In this document: piece by piece, positions 16,526 through 25,433 of the stretch
Layout: each line of letters starts with the position of its first letter
Position numbering within the stretch: position 1 is the first letter of the stretch
NCBI RefSeq assembly: GCF_009834785.1
Contig: NZ_WUYX01000004.1
Location: 62,001-126,000 of the forward strand
Length of the DNA: 64,000 nucleotides
Reading direction: 5' to 3'
From: Natronorubrum halalkaliphilum
GTDB taxonomy: Archaea > Halobacteriota > Halobacteria > Halobacteriales > Natrialbaceae
The notes under the pieces: model-generated
The model's database searches: none
What the model was told of the DNA's origin: nothing
What the model saw: only the letters and a program-made list of their open reading frames with translations
Translations under genes and position numbers: made by a program

Positions 16526-17011
16526 TCAGAGGCCGATCGCCTGCCGCCCCATCTCGAAGCCCCACTGGGGTACTTCGTAGATGACTAACGCGACGAGGAG
16601 TAACTCGACGACGGTGACAAACACCATCATGAGGTCCGCTCGCTTGCTACTGACCGCGACGCCGATCGGCAGCCCGAACTCCTTCTTCCAGAGCGGGTAA
16701 AACAGCGCGATGCCGCGCTTGCTGCCCGCGACGTCGAGGACGTAGTGGGTCAACACGCCGATCCAGACGTACTCGAGGTTGCCGAACACGTACGGAAAGG
16801 CGAGAAAGCCGATCAGGATCGGCAGGTTGTGCAACGTCTTCCGATGTTTCCCGAACGCGGTGTCGACGTCCGGAAACAGCGCCCCCAGGGTCACCGGCAC
16901 GCCGATCATGATAATCGTTCGAAACGTCTCGAGGTCGCCCGCCGGCTCGAGCAGGTAGCCCAGCCCGAGGCTCAAGAGCACGGCGTTGAGAACGTGTCCC
17001 TTCTTGTTCAT
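16526..17011 (-). CDS. YdjM-family membrane-bound metal-dependent hydrolase (DUF457)
   Basis: A 161-residue integral membrane protein with about four helices. It has the YdjM/DUF457 pattern: an N-terminal NKKGHVLNA with a His in the first helix, GALFPDVDTAFGKHRKTLHN with Asp and His residues near 45-62, and LTHYVLDVAGSKRGIALFYP near 90. These conserved His and Asp residues are the supposed metal site of the family; the substrate is unknown. A related bacterial protein is under SOS control, which says nothing certain here. It is transcribed leftward and is convergent with the preceding gene. Confidence 0.8.
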   Translation of the reverse strand: MNKKGHVLNAVLLSLGLGYLLEPAGDLETFRTIIMIGVPVTLGALFPDVDTAFGKHRKTLHNLPILIGFLAFPYVFGNLEYVWIGVLTHYVLDVAGSKRGIALFYPLWKKEFGLPIGVAVSSKRADLMMVFVTVVELLLVALVIYEVPQWGFEMGRQAIGL

Positions 17012-17158
17012 CTATCTGCTATCGACGGCCGACATCCGAATACCTTTCTCTCGGTGACTGTCCGGTATTCGTGACTGTGAGCGAATAGGGCGTTCCACAA
17101 CGATTGCAGAAGCCAATCCCGCCGGTTCCGACTTCTCACTGACTACTGTCCAAAAGTA

Positions 17159-17677
17159 TTACCGCTCGGTCTCGCCGATCGCCGCGAGGAGATCCTCGAG
17201 GGCCCGCTCGACCGTCTTCGCCCGAACGGCCGCGCGGTCGCCGTCGAACACGTACCGCGAGACGGATGCGAACGACGACTCGCTGCCCCACGGACCGGCG
17301 TAGGCGACGCCGATGTAGACGGTTCCGACCGGGTTCGCCTCTGTGCCGCCGGTGGGGCCGGCGACGCCCGTCGTCGAGACCCCCCAGGTGACGTCCGCGA
17401 CGTCCCGAACCCCGCGAGCCATCTCCCGGGCGACAGGTTCCGAGACGGCACCGTGTTCGTCGAGCGCCTCCCGGCTCACTCCGAGGTGGCGACGTTTGGC
17501 GTTGTAGGCGTAGGTCGTCAGTCCCGAATCGAAGTGATCGCTCGCGCCCGGGATGGACGTAATCGCGGCACCGATCAGTCCGCCGGTACAGGATTCGGCG
17601 ACGGCGACGGTCTCCTCGCGGTCCCGGAGCGCGTCACCGATCTCCATCGGAAGTTCGCGATCGATGTCGTCGTTCAT
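17159..17677 (-). CDS. CinA C-terminal domain protein (NMN amidohydrolase family)
   Basis: A 172-residue stand-alone CinA C-terminal (PncC) domain. Visible motifs are VAVAESCTGGLIGAAITSIPGAS, GVSTTGVAGPTGGTEANPVGTVYIG and a C-terminal helix. The family hydrolyses nicotinamide mononucleotide to nicotinate mononucleotide, salvaging pyridine nucleotides. The usual N-terminal molybdopterin-binding domain of CinA is missing here, but a stand-alone protein of that type is encoded 22 kb away at 39349-40095. I chose the ATG at 17677; a longer frame upstream enters the promoter of the divergent aminotransferase gene. Confidence 0.85.
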   Translation of the reverse strand: MNDDIDRELPMEIGDALRDREETVAVAESCTGGLIGAAITSIPGASDHFDSGLTTYAYNAKRRHLGVSREALDEHGAVSEPVAREMARGVRDVADVTWGVSTTGVAGPTGGTEANPVGTVYIGVAYAGPWGSESSFASVSRYVFDGDRAAVRAKTVERALEDLLAAIGETER

Positions 17678-17829
17678 CGTACTCGACTCGAGGGGATAGC
17701 GAGACGTCAAAGCACGGGTTGCACGCGACCGGCAGAGCGGACGGCCGGAGAACCGAACGGAAACAACGCGGTGAACGCACGCACAGTACAACGGAAAGAA
17801 CGACGGTGGAGGCACGCCCAGTCACACGC

Positions 17830-18930
17830 ATGGAATACGAGACGCCGCTGTTCTTTCACGTCATGGAGTACGCCAAACGGGCGGACCGCGACGTCGTCGA
17901 CATGGTCAGCGGGACTCCCGACTGGGAGCCGCCCGAGTCGCTTCGCGACGCCGTTCGCGAGTACGCCGACCTCGAGTCCGACCAGTTCCAGTACCCGCCG
18001 AGCGAAGGGCTGCTCGAGTTGCGCGAGGAGATCGCCGCCCGTCGCGGGGTCGACGCCGAGCAGGTCGTGATTACGAACGGCGCGGGCGAGGCGAACTACC
18101 TCGCGATGGCGCGCGCACTCGAGCGTGACCGGGGGAGCGAGGTCATTCTGACGGATCCGGTCTACCCCTACTATCCGGGGAAGACGACGATTCTCGGCGG
18201 CACCCAACGATTCGTCGCGACGGACGAGGACGGACAGCTCGATCCGGCGGCCGTCCGCGCGGCCGCGAGCGAGGAGACCGCAGTGATCGTGGTCAACACG
18301 CCGAACAACCCGACGGGCGCGGTCTACCCCGAGGAAACGATCGAAGCGCTCGTCGACATCGCGGAGGAGTACGACGCGATTCTCGTCAGCGACGAGGTGT
18401 ACGACCACTACGACCTCTCGGGGGAGTTCGCCAGCGCGCTCCAGTTCGAGTCGGACCACCGGATCGTCACCAACGCTTTTTCGAAATCGATGGCGATTAC
18501 GGGGTACAGAGTCGGCTACGCGATTTTCCCGCCGACGCTCGTCGAAAACGCCAAGAGCCGACACATGCTGGTCAACGTCGCGACGACCCGCCCCGGTCAG
18601 TACGCGGTGTTGCACGCCCTGAAAGAAACGGGACCCGACTACTTCGAGGCGAACCGCCAACTACTGCGCGAGCGCGTCGAGACGTTCACCGACGCCCTCG
18701 ACGCGGCGGACGCGGAGTACACCACTCCCCAGGGCTCGTTCTACGTGATGGCCCGCTTCGACGGCTATCCTGGGACCCTCGAGAACGTCGAGCGGTTGAT
18801 CGACGAGGCCGGCGTCGCCGGTATGCCCGGCGAGGCCTTCGGCGACTCGCGAACGGACTGGATCCGGTTCGCGCTCGTGACGCCGCGCGCCGAGACGGCC
18901 GCCGAGCGGTTGGCGGCGTACTTCGACTGA
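17830..18930 (+). CDS. Class I/II aminotransferase (aspartate/aromatic type)
   Basis: A 366-residue fold type I aminotransferase. Motifs are VSGTPDWEPPE near 24, the NTPNNPTGAVYP loop near 157, the cofactor Asp in VSDEVYDHYD near 190, and the Schiff-base lysine in NAFSKSMAITGYRVGYA near 218. It should transfer amino groups between a common amino acid and a 2-oxoacid; the substrate is not readable. The ATG at 17830 replaces a longer reading frame starting at 17719 that has no family sequence. The gene is divergent from the CinA-domain gene. A stable hairpin lies 26 bases after the stop. Confidence 0.88.
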   Translation: MEYETPLFFHVMEYAKRADRDVVDMVSGTPDWEPPESLRDAVREYADLESDQFQYPPSEGLLELREEIAARRGVDAEQVVITNGAGEANYLAMARALERDRGSEVILTDPVYPYYPGKTTILGGTQRFVATDEDGQLDPAAVRAAASEETAVIVVNTPNNPTGAVYPEETIEALVDIAEEYDAILVSDEVYDHYDLSGEFASALQFESDHRIVTNAFSKSMAITGYRVGYAIFPPTLVENAKSRHMLVNVATTRPGQYAVLHALKETGPDYFEANRQLLRERVETFTDALDAADAEYTTPQGSFYVMARFDGYPGTLENVERLIDEAGVAGMPGEAFGDSRTDWIRFALVTPRAETAAERLAAYFD

Positions 18931-18955
18931 GACCGACTGCTGTGACGATGTCCCG

Positions 18956-18983
18956 GCACAACCACAGACGGCCGTGGTTGTGC
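18956..18983. terminator. Hairpin GCACAACCAC-N8-GTGGTTGTGC
   Basis: A perfect 10-bp stem with an 8-base loop follows the aminotransferase stop. No T-run follows, so it may be a 3' hairpin or RNA-processing site rather than a classical terminator. Confidence 0.45.
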
Positions 18984-19101
18984 GGGTACGACGTACGGTA
19001 GACCGGATGAGTCTGCGAGCGTGAGCAAACCGGCAACCGCTCGTCCTTGAACCCTCTCGCCGACGCCATTTATGTACAGATAGCAGAATAGTTCACTCGA
19101 A

Positions 19102-19692
19102 ATGACCGAACCGCTCTCCAGCGAGGAAGTGTGCCGCCGCCTGCCGACAGTGGCTCTGATCGACGACGACCGAACCCGTGCGTTCACGATCAACCTATCG
19201 TCGAAGGCACCCGAATACTTCTGGAACGTCCCGGCGAGCACCTCGGGGTACCACCATCCGGCGTGTCAAAACGAACGCGGTCTCTGGGCACACACGCTGA
19301 TGCTGTCGACGATCATCGAGCGTCTCGGACCGTCCTACGTCGAACAGGGACTGCTCGAAGCGGCGGATATCGACCTCGCCCACGCCGCCGCGATCCTCCA
19401 CGACCAACGGAAGATGGGGGATCCGTCGGCCCCCGCCGCAAAATCAACGTCCGACCACGACGTTCGAATGGCCGCCGTCGTCTCCGAGTCGCCGCTTTCG
19501 GACCGCATCGAACGGGCCGTCGCGAGCCACAACGGACCCTGGTACGACGGACCGAACCCGGATTCCCAACTGGACACGCTCGTCCATACGGCGGACATGA
19601 TCGCGTCGACGCCGTCGATAACGCCCGGCGTTCAGGGACCGATTCCGGAAGAGTTAGACGAGTTGCCGCTGCGGGAAGTCGATCTCCGATAG
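19102..19692 (+). CDS. HD-domain-like phosphohydrolase
   Basis: A 196-residue protein with the spaced His and Asp residues of the HD superfamily: WAHTLMLSTIIERLG near 54, AHAAAILHDQRKMGDP near 92 (the HD pair), VASHNGPWYDG near 145 and LVHTADMIAS near 165. HD proteins hydrolyse phosphate esters of nucleotides or act on second messengers; the substrate is unknown. A TATA-like ATTTATGTAC lies about 35 bases upstream of the ATG. The next gene is 174 bases downstream in the same direction. Confidence 0.7.
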   Translation: MTEPLSSEEVCRRLPTVALIDDDRTRAFTINLSSKAPEYFWNVPASTSGYHHPACQNERGLWAHTLMLSTIIERLGPSYVEQGLLEAADIDLAHAAAILHDQRKMGDPSAPAAKSTSDHDVRMAAVVSESPLSDRIERAVASHNGPWYDGPNPDSQLDTLVHTADMIASTPSITPGVQGPIPEELDELPLREVDLR

Positions 19693-19866
19693 CGCACGCG
19701 GCCGTCGACCGATACGCCGGTTTCGACGGTCTCGCGTCCGCTCGGTCGCGCTTCGAGCGTGAATTCGGACCGTCGGCGACCGACCGAGAAACGGGACCAG
19801 CACCGACAGCACCACCGGCTGATCGGGACCGACGAATACTCGTGACAGGACGGGGAACAGACTGGC

Positions 19867-21102
19867 ATGAGTGGAATCGACGTCGAGCCGGTCGACGAAG
19901 AGGCCGAGGACGCGACGGCGGACGACGACGGCGCACACACCATCGAAGTGACGCCGACCGACTCCGTCGCGGACGAACAGGAGACTATCGACGTGGAGCC
20001 GTCGGACGAGCCGATCGACGGCCCCGACTACGTGCTCTACGGCGGGAAAGGTGGCGTCGGGAAGACGACGATGGCCGCCGCGACCGCCCTCGACAGCGCC
20101 CGCGGCGGGACCAGCACGCTCGTCGTCTCGACGGATCCGGCACATTCGCTCTCGGACACCTTCGAGATCGACGTCCCCGCGGAACCGGGGCGCATTCGCG
20201 ACGATATCCCCCTCTACGCGGCCGAGATCGACCCCGAAGCGGCCATGGAACGCGGCCAAACCGCCTTCCCCGGCGGTGGTGATGGCGACGGATCGGGTTT
20301 CGGTTCCGGTTCCGACGGTGATCCGGGGGGCCTCTTCGGCGACGGGAGCCAGAGCGGCGGGACGGGCCAACCGGGCGGCATGGGAGACCTCGGCGGGCTC
20401 GGCGAACTTCTCGGCGGCGAGTCGCCGATGGACGCGCTCTTCGGCGGCGGCATGCCCGGCGCGGACGAAGCGGCCGCGATGCAACTCCTGCTCGAGTACA
20501 TGGACGACCCCCGATTCGAGCGGGTTGTCATCGATACCGCACCGACGGGGCACACCCTCCGGCTGCTCAAACTGCCCGAGTTGATGGACTCGATGATGGG
20601 GAAAATCATCCAGTTCCGCCAGCGAATCGGCGGCATGCTCGAGGGCATGAAAGGGATGTTCGGCGGTCAGGAACCGCCCGAGGGGGACGCCGATCTCGAG
20701 GATCTGGACGAACTTCGCGAGCGAATCGAACGCCTTCGGGCGGCGCTACAGGACTCCGCGAAAACGGATTTCCGGATCGTCATGGTCCCCGAAGAGATGA
20801 GCGTCTTCGAGTCGAAGCGCCTGCGCCAGCAGCTTCAGGAGTTCCAGATTCCCGTCGGAACCGTCGTCGTCAACCGCGTGATGGAGCCGCTCTCCGACGT
20901 CACCGACGACGTGGAAGGCGAGTTCCTCCAGCCGAATCTCGACGACTGCGAGTTCTGCCAGCGGCGATGGGACGTCCAACAGGATGCGCTCCTCGAGGCG
21001 CAGGATCTCTTCCGCGGGACCGAGGTTCGTCGCGTTCCGTTGTTCGCCGAAGAGGTCCGAGGCGAGGGGATGCTCGAGGTCGTGGCGGCCTGTCTGCGGT
21101 AA
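19867..21102 (+). CDS. ArsA/GET3-family ATPase with Gly-rich insertion
   Basis: A 411-residue deviant-Walker ATPase. The P-loop is GGKGGVGKTTM (59-69), switch I is STDPAHSLSDTFEID near 89, and IDTAPTGHTLRLLKLPE near 224 is the A-loop/switch II. A CEFC pair near 358 matches the zinc-binding CxxC of GET3/TRC40 proteins. Bacterial ArsA drives arsenite export and GET3 delivers tail-anchored proteins; haloarchaeal members have both names, and no arsenic gene is adjacent. Two extra parts stand out: an acidic N-terminal extension of about 50 residues, and a Gly/Ser/Asp/Met-rich insertion at about 137-200 between switch I and the client-binding helices. Confidence 0.88.
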   Translation: MSGIDVEPVDEEAEDATADDDGAHTIEVTPTDSVADEQETIDVEPSDEPIDGPDYVLYGGKGGVGKTTMAAATALDSARGGTSTLVVSTDPAHSLSDTFEIDVPAEPGRIRDDIPLYAAEIDPEAAMERGQTAFPGGGDGDGSGFGSGSDGDPGGLFGDGSQSGGTGQPGGMGDLGGLGELLGGESPMDALFGGGMPGADEAAAMQLLLEYMDDPRFERVVIDTAPTGHTLRLLKLPELMDSMMGKIIQFRQRIGGMLEGMKGMFGGQEPPEGDADLEDLDELRERIERLRAALQDSAKTDFRIVMVPEEMSVFESKRLRQQLQEFQIPVGTVVVNRVMEPLSDVTDDVEGEFLQPNLDDCEFCQRRWDVQQDALLEAQDLFRGTEVRRVPLFAEEVRGEGMLEVVAACLR

Positions 21103-21174
21103 TCGTTCGAAGCACCCCCACGACTCCGGTAACGCAATCACTATTTTTATCTATATGACGTGATATGTGGTTGT

Positions 21175-21951
21175 ATGAACGCGTCCGTTCAGCGAAAAGA
21201 CTCGATCGGAACGATCGGCGACGCAATCGAGTGGCTCCGGCGAAATCCGATTCTGATAGGCCTCTTTTTCTTCTATGGTATCCTCGAACTGTTTGGAGAA
21301 CTACTGGGCACTCTCGGCGCGGTTATCGGGTTGTTCAGTTTTCTCGTCTTGATTTACGTCGACGGAGTCGCCCACGTCATCGGACAACAGGAAGCGACCG
21401 GACACGGCGGCGATCTCGGCCAGGCGTCGACCGTCGTCCTCGGGCAGTTCGTTTCGCTGATCGGCATTTTCATTGTTTACGGACTAGTCGTCTTCGTCGG
21501 GCTTCTCTTTTTCATTATCCCCGGGGTTTACCTTGCAATTCGACTCTCGCTCGCGTTTCCGGCGTGTGTTATCGACGAAGAGGGCGCCTTCGAGAGCCTC
21601 AGCACGAGTTGGTCCGTCGCGAAGGGGAACCTGATAAAACTGTTCGGTATTACCGTCCTCTCACTCCTCATCGTCGGCGGCGTGGCCGTCGTCACGGTTC
21701 TGTTCACCGGCCTCGATGGCGGGTTCTACCTTACGTTCCTCGCCGTTTCAGCCGTACTGACCGCAGTTGTTAGTCCCGTCGTGCAGTTGGCCTACGCTCG
21801 CGTCTACCTCGAGAACCGTCCTCGGTCGGGATCATCGTCCGCCGCGGACGACCGCGGCGAAGCGTCGACGTGGGGAGGGACGGACGACGACTCCCAAACA
21901 GGGTCCGGCGACGAGTGGGGAACCGATACCCGGGACGACGACCGCTGGTAA
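21175..21951 (+). CDS. Multi-pass haloarchaeal membrane protein
   Basis: A 258-residue protein with about five to six hydrophobic helices between residues 25 and 215 and a hydrophilic acidic tail rich in Ser, Asp and Trp. The middle part (GVYLAIRLSLAFPACVIDEE and FESLSTSWSVAKGNLIKLFG) resembles the membrane domain of glycerophosphodiester phosphodiesterase-like proteins, common in haloarchaea as a DUF family. No catalytic motif is seen. The ATG at 21175 is preferred over a GTG at 21160. An A/T-rich TATA-like stretch (CTATTTTTATCTAT) sits about 20-34 bases upstream, suggesting a short or absent leader. Confidence 0.75.
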   Translation: MNASVQRKDSIGTIGDAIEWLRRNPILIGLFFFYGILELFGELLGTLGAVIGLFSFLVLIYVDGVAHVIGQQEATGHGGDLGQASTVVLGQFVSLIGIFIVYGLVVFVGLLFFIIPGVYLAIRLSLAFPACVIDEEGAFESLSTSWSVAKGNLIKLFGITVLSLLIVGGVAVVTVLFTGLDGGFYLTFLAVSAVLTAVVSPVVQLAYARVYLENRPRSGSSSAADDRGEASTWGGTDDDSQTGSGDEWGTDTRDDDRW

Positions 21952-22155
21952 CTGGTCCCACGGGTACAGTTGCGGACGGGTGAGGCGGATTCGTATACCG
22001 GCCCGTCGTAGTACCGACCCCGACGGAAACGGCGTTTTCAACGGAATACTCGCTATCCACGCTAGTTCGATTTCCATCGGTAATCGCGTTCCAACGGGTT
22101 GGGAACCGAAGCCGCGGTTGATACCCTTGTTCGACAATTGCTCTCATGAGACGGA

Positions 22156-22446
22156 ATGGCAGATCCTATCCCATCAGAACGGCAGCGGGCGCGTGCGATC
22201 CTCGAGACGCTCGCCCACAGGAGTCCGGCGACGACCGCCGAACTGGCGACCGCCCTCGAGACACACCCGGTGACCGTCGAGCGGACCTGTCGTGCTCTCC
22301 AAGAAGACGGCCGTATCCGCCAGTGTGCAGGAGGAGTGTATACGCTCGCCAAAACCGACGCGGCCAGTGATGAAGAGTGGTACGCGGCACGCGATCCCGG
22401 CGGTGCGATCGGCGACCGGAACGCGACGTCGAACCCCGCTGACTGA
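22156..22446 (+). CDS. Small winged-helix DNA-binding protein
   Basis: A 96-residue protein whose first 65 residues read as a winged helix: RARAILETLAHRSPATTAE, LATALETHPVTVERTCRAL as the recognition helix region, and DGRIRQCAGGVYTLAK as the wing. The remainder is short, polar and probably disordered. It should be a transcription regulator, but the target is unknown. The next gene is convergent and encodes a membrane protein with a Cys motif. Only the DNA-binding fold is supported. Confidence 0.65.
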   Translation: MADPIPSERQRARAILETLAHRSPATTAELATALETHPVTVERTCRALQEDGRIRQCAGGVYTLAKTDAASDEEWYAARDPGGAIGDRNATSNPAD

Positions 22447-22511
22447 TCGCCGGGTGCCCCGTCAGGGTGGTGTACTCACGCGGAAATCTGCCTTCGCTAC
22501 ATCCGTCCTCC

Positions 22512-23072
22512 CTACTCCCGCTCGAGGGATGGCTCCCGACGATTCGGTGTGGACGACCGAGCGCGATCCGGCCCGGTATCGTCGTCGGGAGCCGACGGCG
22601 TCCCGCCCGACAGTTCGTCCGTCGCACAGTCGAGACAGTAGTGGTTGTAGCCTTCCGACCGCGTATAGACGGGCACGCCGGCGAGTACGTACTCCTCGCG
22701 GTAGCGCCGAACCAGCCCCTTCCCAATCGACGACCGACAGGAGACACACCGCTCGTCGCAGTCCTCCTTCGGGCGGACGACGCGCCGGTCGACGGAACGG
22801 AGGCGACCGAATTGCGACGGTTCGTGGCGGCGGTTCAATCGGCGTCGAAACCGCGGATTGACGAACACGCCGAGGACGACGAGAACGAACGCGACGGTCA
22901 GCCAGAGCATCGCCAGCAGCGCCGTTCCCGCCGTGAGATCGCTCTGTGGGAGTTGCAAAAGGACGGTGAGCGCGGCCAGAACGCCGACGCCGATCGACAA
23001 CCATCCGACGATTCCGTAGAGGAGTTCGGAAACGGCGTCCGCGAGTTTGACGACTCCACTCCTGTCAGCCAT
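22512..23072 (-). CDS. Membrane protein with C-terminal zinc-finger-like domain
   Basis: A 186-residue protein with two transmembrane helices (about 15-35 and 45-68). A basic stretch follows, then a cytoplasmic domain with cysteines in the pattern CDERCVSC and, 34 residues on, CLDC, as in a zinc ribbon. The C-terminus is polar and charged. I recognise no named family beyond haloarchaeal conserved protein. I used the ATG at 23072 because it is followed by the conserved charged start; an in-frame ATG 24 bases upstream is possible. It is probably transcribed separately from the SDR gene, whose stop lies 67 bases upstream. Confidence 0.65.
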   Translation of the reverse strand: MADRSGVVKLADAVSELLYGIVGWLSIGVGVLAALTVLLQLPQSDLTAGTALLAMLWLTVAFVLVVLGVFVNPRFRRRLNRRHEPSQFGRLRSVDRRVVRPKEDCDERCVSCRSSIGKGLVRRYREEYVLAGVPVYTRSEGYNHYCLDCATDELSGGTPSAPDDDTGPDRARSSTPNRREPSLERE

Positions 23073-23139
23073 CGTACGTTCGTTAGACGTCTTCACGGTG
23101 AACGATATGTCTTTTGATACTCCCGGTACCGGATCGAAC

Positions 23140-24120
23140 TCACACCAGCTTTCGGAGGAGTCCGTACCCCGCGTCGCGCAGTTTGTCCGGGAGGAACCGA
23201 GCGTACACGCCGTACGTGGCGAGCGGACCGATCGGGTACCGGGCCGGCGGTTCGGAAACCGTGCTCGCCTCGAGAATCGCCCGAGCGACGTCTCGAGGTT
23301 CGGAGGCGAAGGGGCCGCCGCTGCCGCCGCCGATCAATTGCATCTCGTCGTACAGCTCGTACAGCGTTTCGTAGGCCGGCGTGCGCTCGGATTCGGGGAG
23401 TTCCTCGTCGACGCGCTCGGTGAAGCTCGTCTCGACCGGACCGGGCTCGATCACGACGACGTCGATGCCGAACTCCTCGACCTCCGCACGAAGCGAGTCG
23501 CTCATCGCCTCGAGGGCGTGTTTCGAGCCCGAATACGCGCCCGATCCCGGGAACGAAATTCGTCCGGCGACGCTCGAGACGTTGATAATTCGGCCGGCAC
23601 CCTGGGCGCGCATGTGCGGTAAGGCGGCGCGGGCGAGCCGGTGGGGACCGTAGACGTTGACGTCGAACTGTCGGTGAAGATCGACCGTCGAAACGTCTTC
23701 TATGGGACCCATCTGGGCGTAGCCGGCGTTGTTGACGAGACAGTCGATCGCGCCGCCGATGTCGACGACCCGTTCGACGACTCGCGCGACCTGGTCGGGA
23801 TCGGTCACGTCGAGTTCGAGGGTGGTACAGCCCGCCTCTTCAAGAGCCGCGATGTCGTCCGTGTTGCGGGCCGTCGCGAACACCTGCCAGTTTTCCGTGA
23901 GGAACGCCTGCGCGGTCGCCTGACCGATTCCCGAGGAGCAGCCAGTGATCAGGACCGACTTCTTGCGGGTGTATCGGTCGTCATCGCGCTCGGCGTCGGT
24001 GGTTCGGTCGCGTTCGCTCGTGGTTGTGGTTGTCTCGGTCGATTCGGTGTCGCGGTCGTCGTCGACGACGGTGCCGTCCGGCCCGTCATCGGATTCCTCG
24101 ACGTCCTCAGCGGTGGCCAT
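23140..24120 (-). CDS. Short-chain dehydrogenase/reductase
   Basis: A 326-residue classical SDR. The NAD(P)-binding TGCSSGIG lies at 59-66, an NNAGYAQ motif near 137, a catalytic Ser in NVSSVAGRIS near 183, and the Tyr-Lys pair in AYSGSKHALEAM near 200. An unusual N-terminal tail of about 50 residues is almost all Asp, Glu, Thr and Ser. The enzyme should reduce or oxidise a small carbonyl or alcohol; the substrate is unknown. The ATG at 24120 includes the acidic tail; a start near residue 53 cannot be excluded, but no ATG lies there. Confidence 0.88.
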   Translation of the reverse strand: MATAEDVEESDDGPDGTVVDDDRDTESTETTTTTSERDRTTDAERDDDRYTRKKSVLITGCSSGIGQATAQAFLTENWQVFATARNTDDIAALEEAGCTTLELDVTDPDQVARVVERVVDIGGAIDCLVNNAGYAQMGPIEDVSTVDLHRQFDVNVYGPHRLARAALPHMRAQGAGRIINVSSVAGRISFPGSGAYSGSKHALEAMSDSLRAEVEEFGIDVVVIEPGPVETSFTERVDEELPESERTPAYETLYELYDEMQLIGGGSGGPFASEPRDVARAILEASTVSEPPARYPIGPLATYGVYARFLPDKLRDAGYGLLRKLV

Positions 24121-24419
24121 ACGTGACCAGTTCGAGAGACGATACCTAAGTATCGACGGTTTGTCGCGCTGACCGTAAATTCAGTTCGGACGGAATTCGA
24201 ATCGTCGCCGCGAGTCCGGATCGTCGACGCCAGTACGGCGCGGCGGATGGAACGAGGCGACGTGACTGCAATTGTCGTCTTTTCGATCGAACGGCCGCGA
24301 GACGGGTGCTATCGGTGGTTGCGTTGCTACGACGCTATTCGTTGCCTACCAGTACTAGATACTGACTTTCTCGAAAGAGAACCGAGAACTATTCACTCCC
24401 TTGGTACTAACTATCACAC
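24121..24419. other. Divergent intergenic region, no gene seen
   Basis: About 300 bases between the SDR (leftward) and the UspA gene (rightward). I see only promoter-like A/T-rich stretches near 24140 and 24350-24415 and no supportable gene. Confidence 0.6.
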
Positions 24420-25322
24420 ATGTCCGGATCGACGGAGGAGCGGCCGATACTGGTCGCGGTTGCCAACCCCGACCACGCGATGCAGTTAGTTCGAACGGCC
24501 GGCGACCTCGCTCGAGCGAGCGACGGTGTCGTCCAGATCGTCTCAGTGGTCGTCAAATCGCACGAGTCTCCGTTTTCGGTGTACTCGGACGAGACGATTA
24601 TCGAACGGTACGCGGGAAACAGCCGGGAAATACTCGACGGCGCACTCGCCGTCGCGCCCGACGATGTCACGGTCGAGGATTCGCTCGTGGTCAGTCGATC
24701 GGTCACCGACGGCATACTCACGGCGGTCGAGCAGACCAACGCGAGAGCGCTCGTCATCGGATGGGAGCAACGAAAGCGGCGCTCGAACGCCGTTCTCGGG
24801 ACGACGATCGACCAGCTTATCGAACGCGCACCGTGTGACCTCTACGTCGAGCGCATCGGTCACGAGGCGAACGGCGTCGATTCGGTTCTGGTCCCCGTTG
24901 CAGGGGGGCCACACGTCCGTCCGGCGATCGGCGTGGCGAAAGCGATCGCCGTCCGAAACGATGCAACGGTCCAGCTCTGCTCGATCGTCGGCGACGAAAC
25001 GGATTCGACGGGTGCACGCACGTCGATCGAACGTGCACAATCGATCCTCGAGGACGCACCGGGGCCGCCCGTTCGATCGGAGACGGTGATCAGGAGCGGT
25101 AACGACGTCACCGAGGAACTGGTCGAGATCGCAGCCGAACACGATGTCGTCGTGTTCGGAGCGACGCGGCAGGGCGCGATTCACCGCCGGCTCGTGGGAT
25201 CGATCCCGCGGACGGTGACGCGTCGAACCGATCAGACGGTGATCCTCGCTCGGGACGGCGAGGCCGTCGGCGGTCCGATCCTGCGGCAAATTCGGCAACT
25301 GTGGCCCACGTCACGAGGATAG
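24420..25322 (+). CDS. Tandem universal stress protein (UspA-like)
   Basis: A 300-residue protein with two Usp domains. The first spans about 8-143 (ILVAVANPDHAMQLVRTAGDLA at the start, WEQRKRRSNAVLGTTIDQL near the end) and the second about 152-280 (VLVPVAGGPHVRPAIGVAKA to GATRQGAIHRRLVGSIPRTV). Each domain ends in a GX9-like turn resembling the ATP-binding loop, though the classical G-2X-G-9X-G(S/T) spacing is imperfect in both. In haloarchaea tandem Usp proteins often accompany cation transporters, but none is adjacent here. A monocistronic stress or signalling role is inferred. Confidence 0.82.
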   Translation: MSGSTEERPILVAVANPDHAMQLVRTAGDLARASDGVVQIVSVVVKSHESPFSVYSDETIIERYAGNSREILDGALAVAPDDVTVEDSLVVSRSVTDGILTAVEQTNARALVIGWEQRKRRSNAVLGTTIDQLIERAPCDLYVERIGHEANGVDSVLVPVAGGPHVRPAIGVAKAIAVRNDATVQLCSIVGDETDSTGARTSIERAQSILEDAPGPPVRSETVIRSGNDVTEELVEIAAEHDVVVFGATRQGAIHRRLVGSIPRTVTRRTDQTVILARDGEAVGGPILRQIRQLWPTSRG

Positions 25323-25433
25323 TCGTGTTTTCGCCGCCGCCGCAGAAACAGGAGGTACAGTAGTCACCGAAACGAGTTACACGTCGATCGCGAAGCTCCG
25401 TGCGATCGGGTGTGCGGTGACTTTCAGTTACGA

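Noticed and set aside
24247-24489. An 80-codon frame overlapping the UspA start
   Set aside because: Cys/Arg/Trp-rich with no bias for coding and it runs into the UspA gene out of frame.
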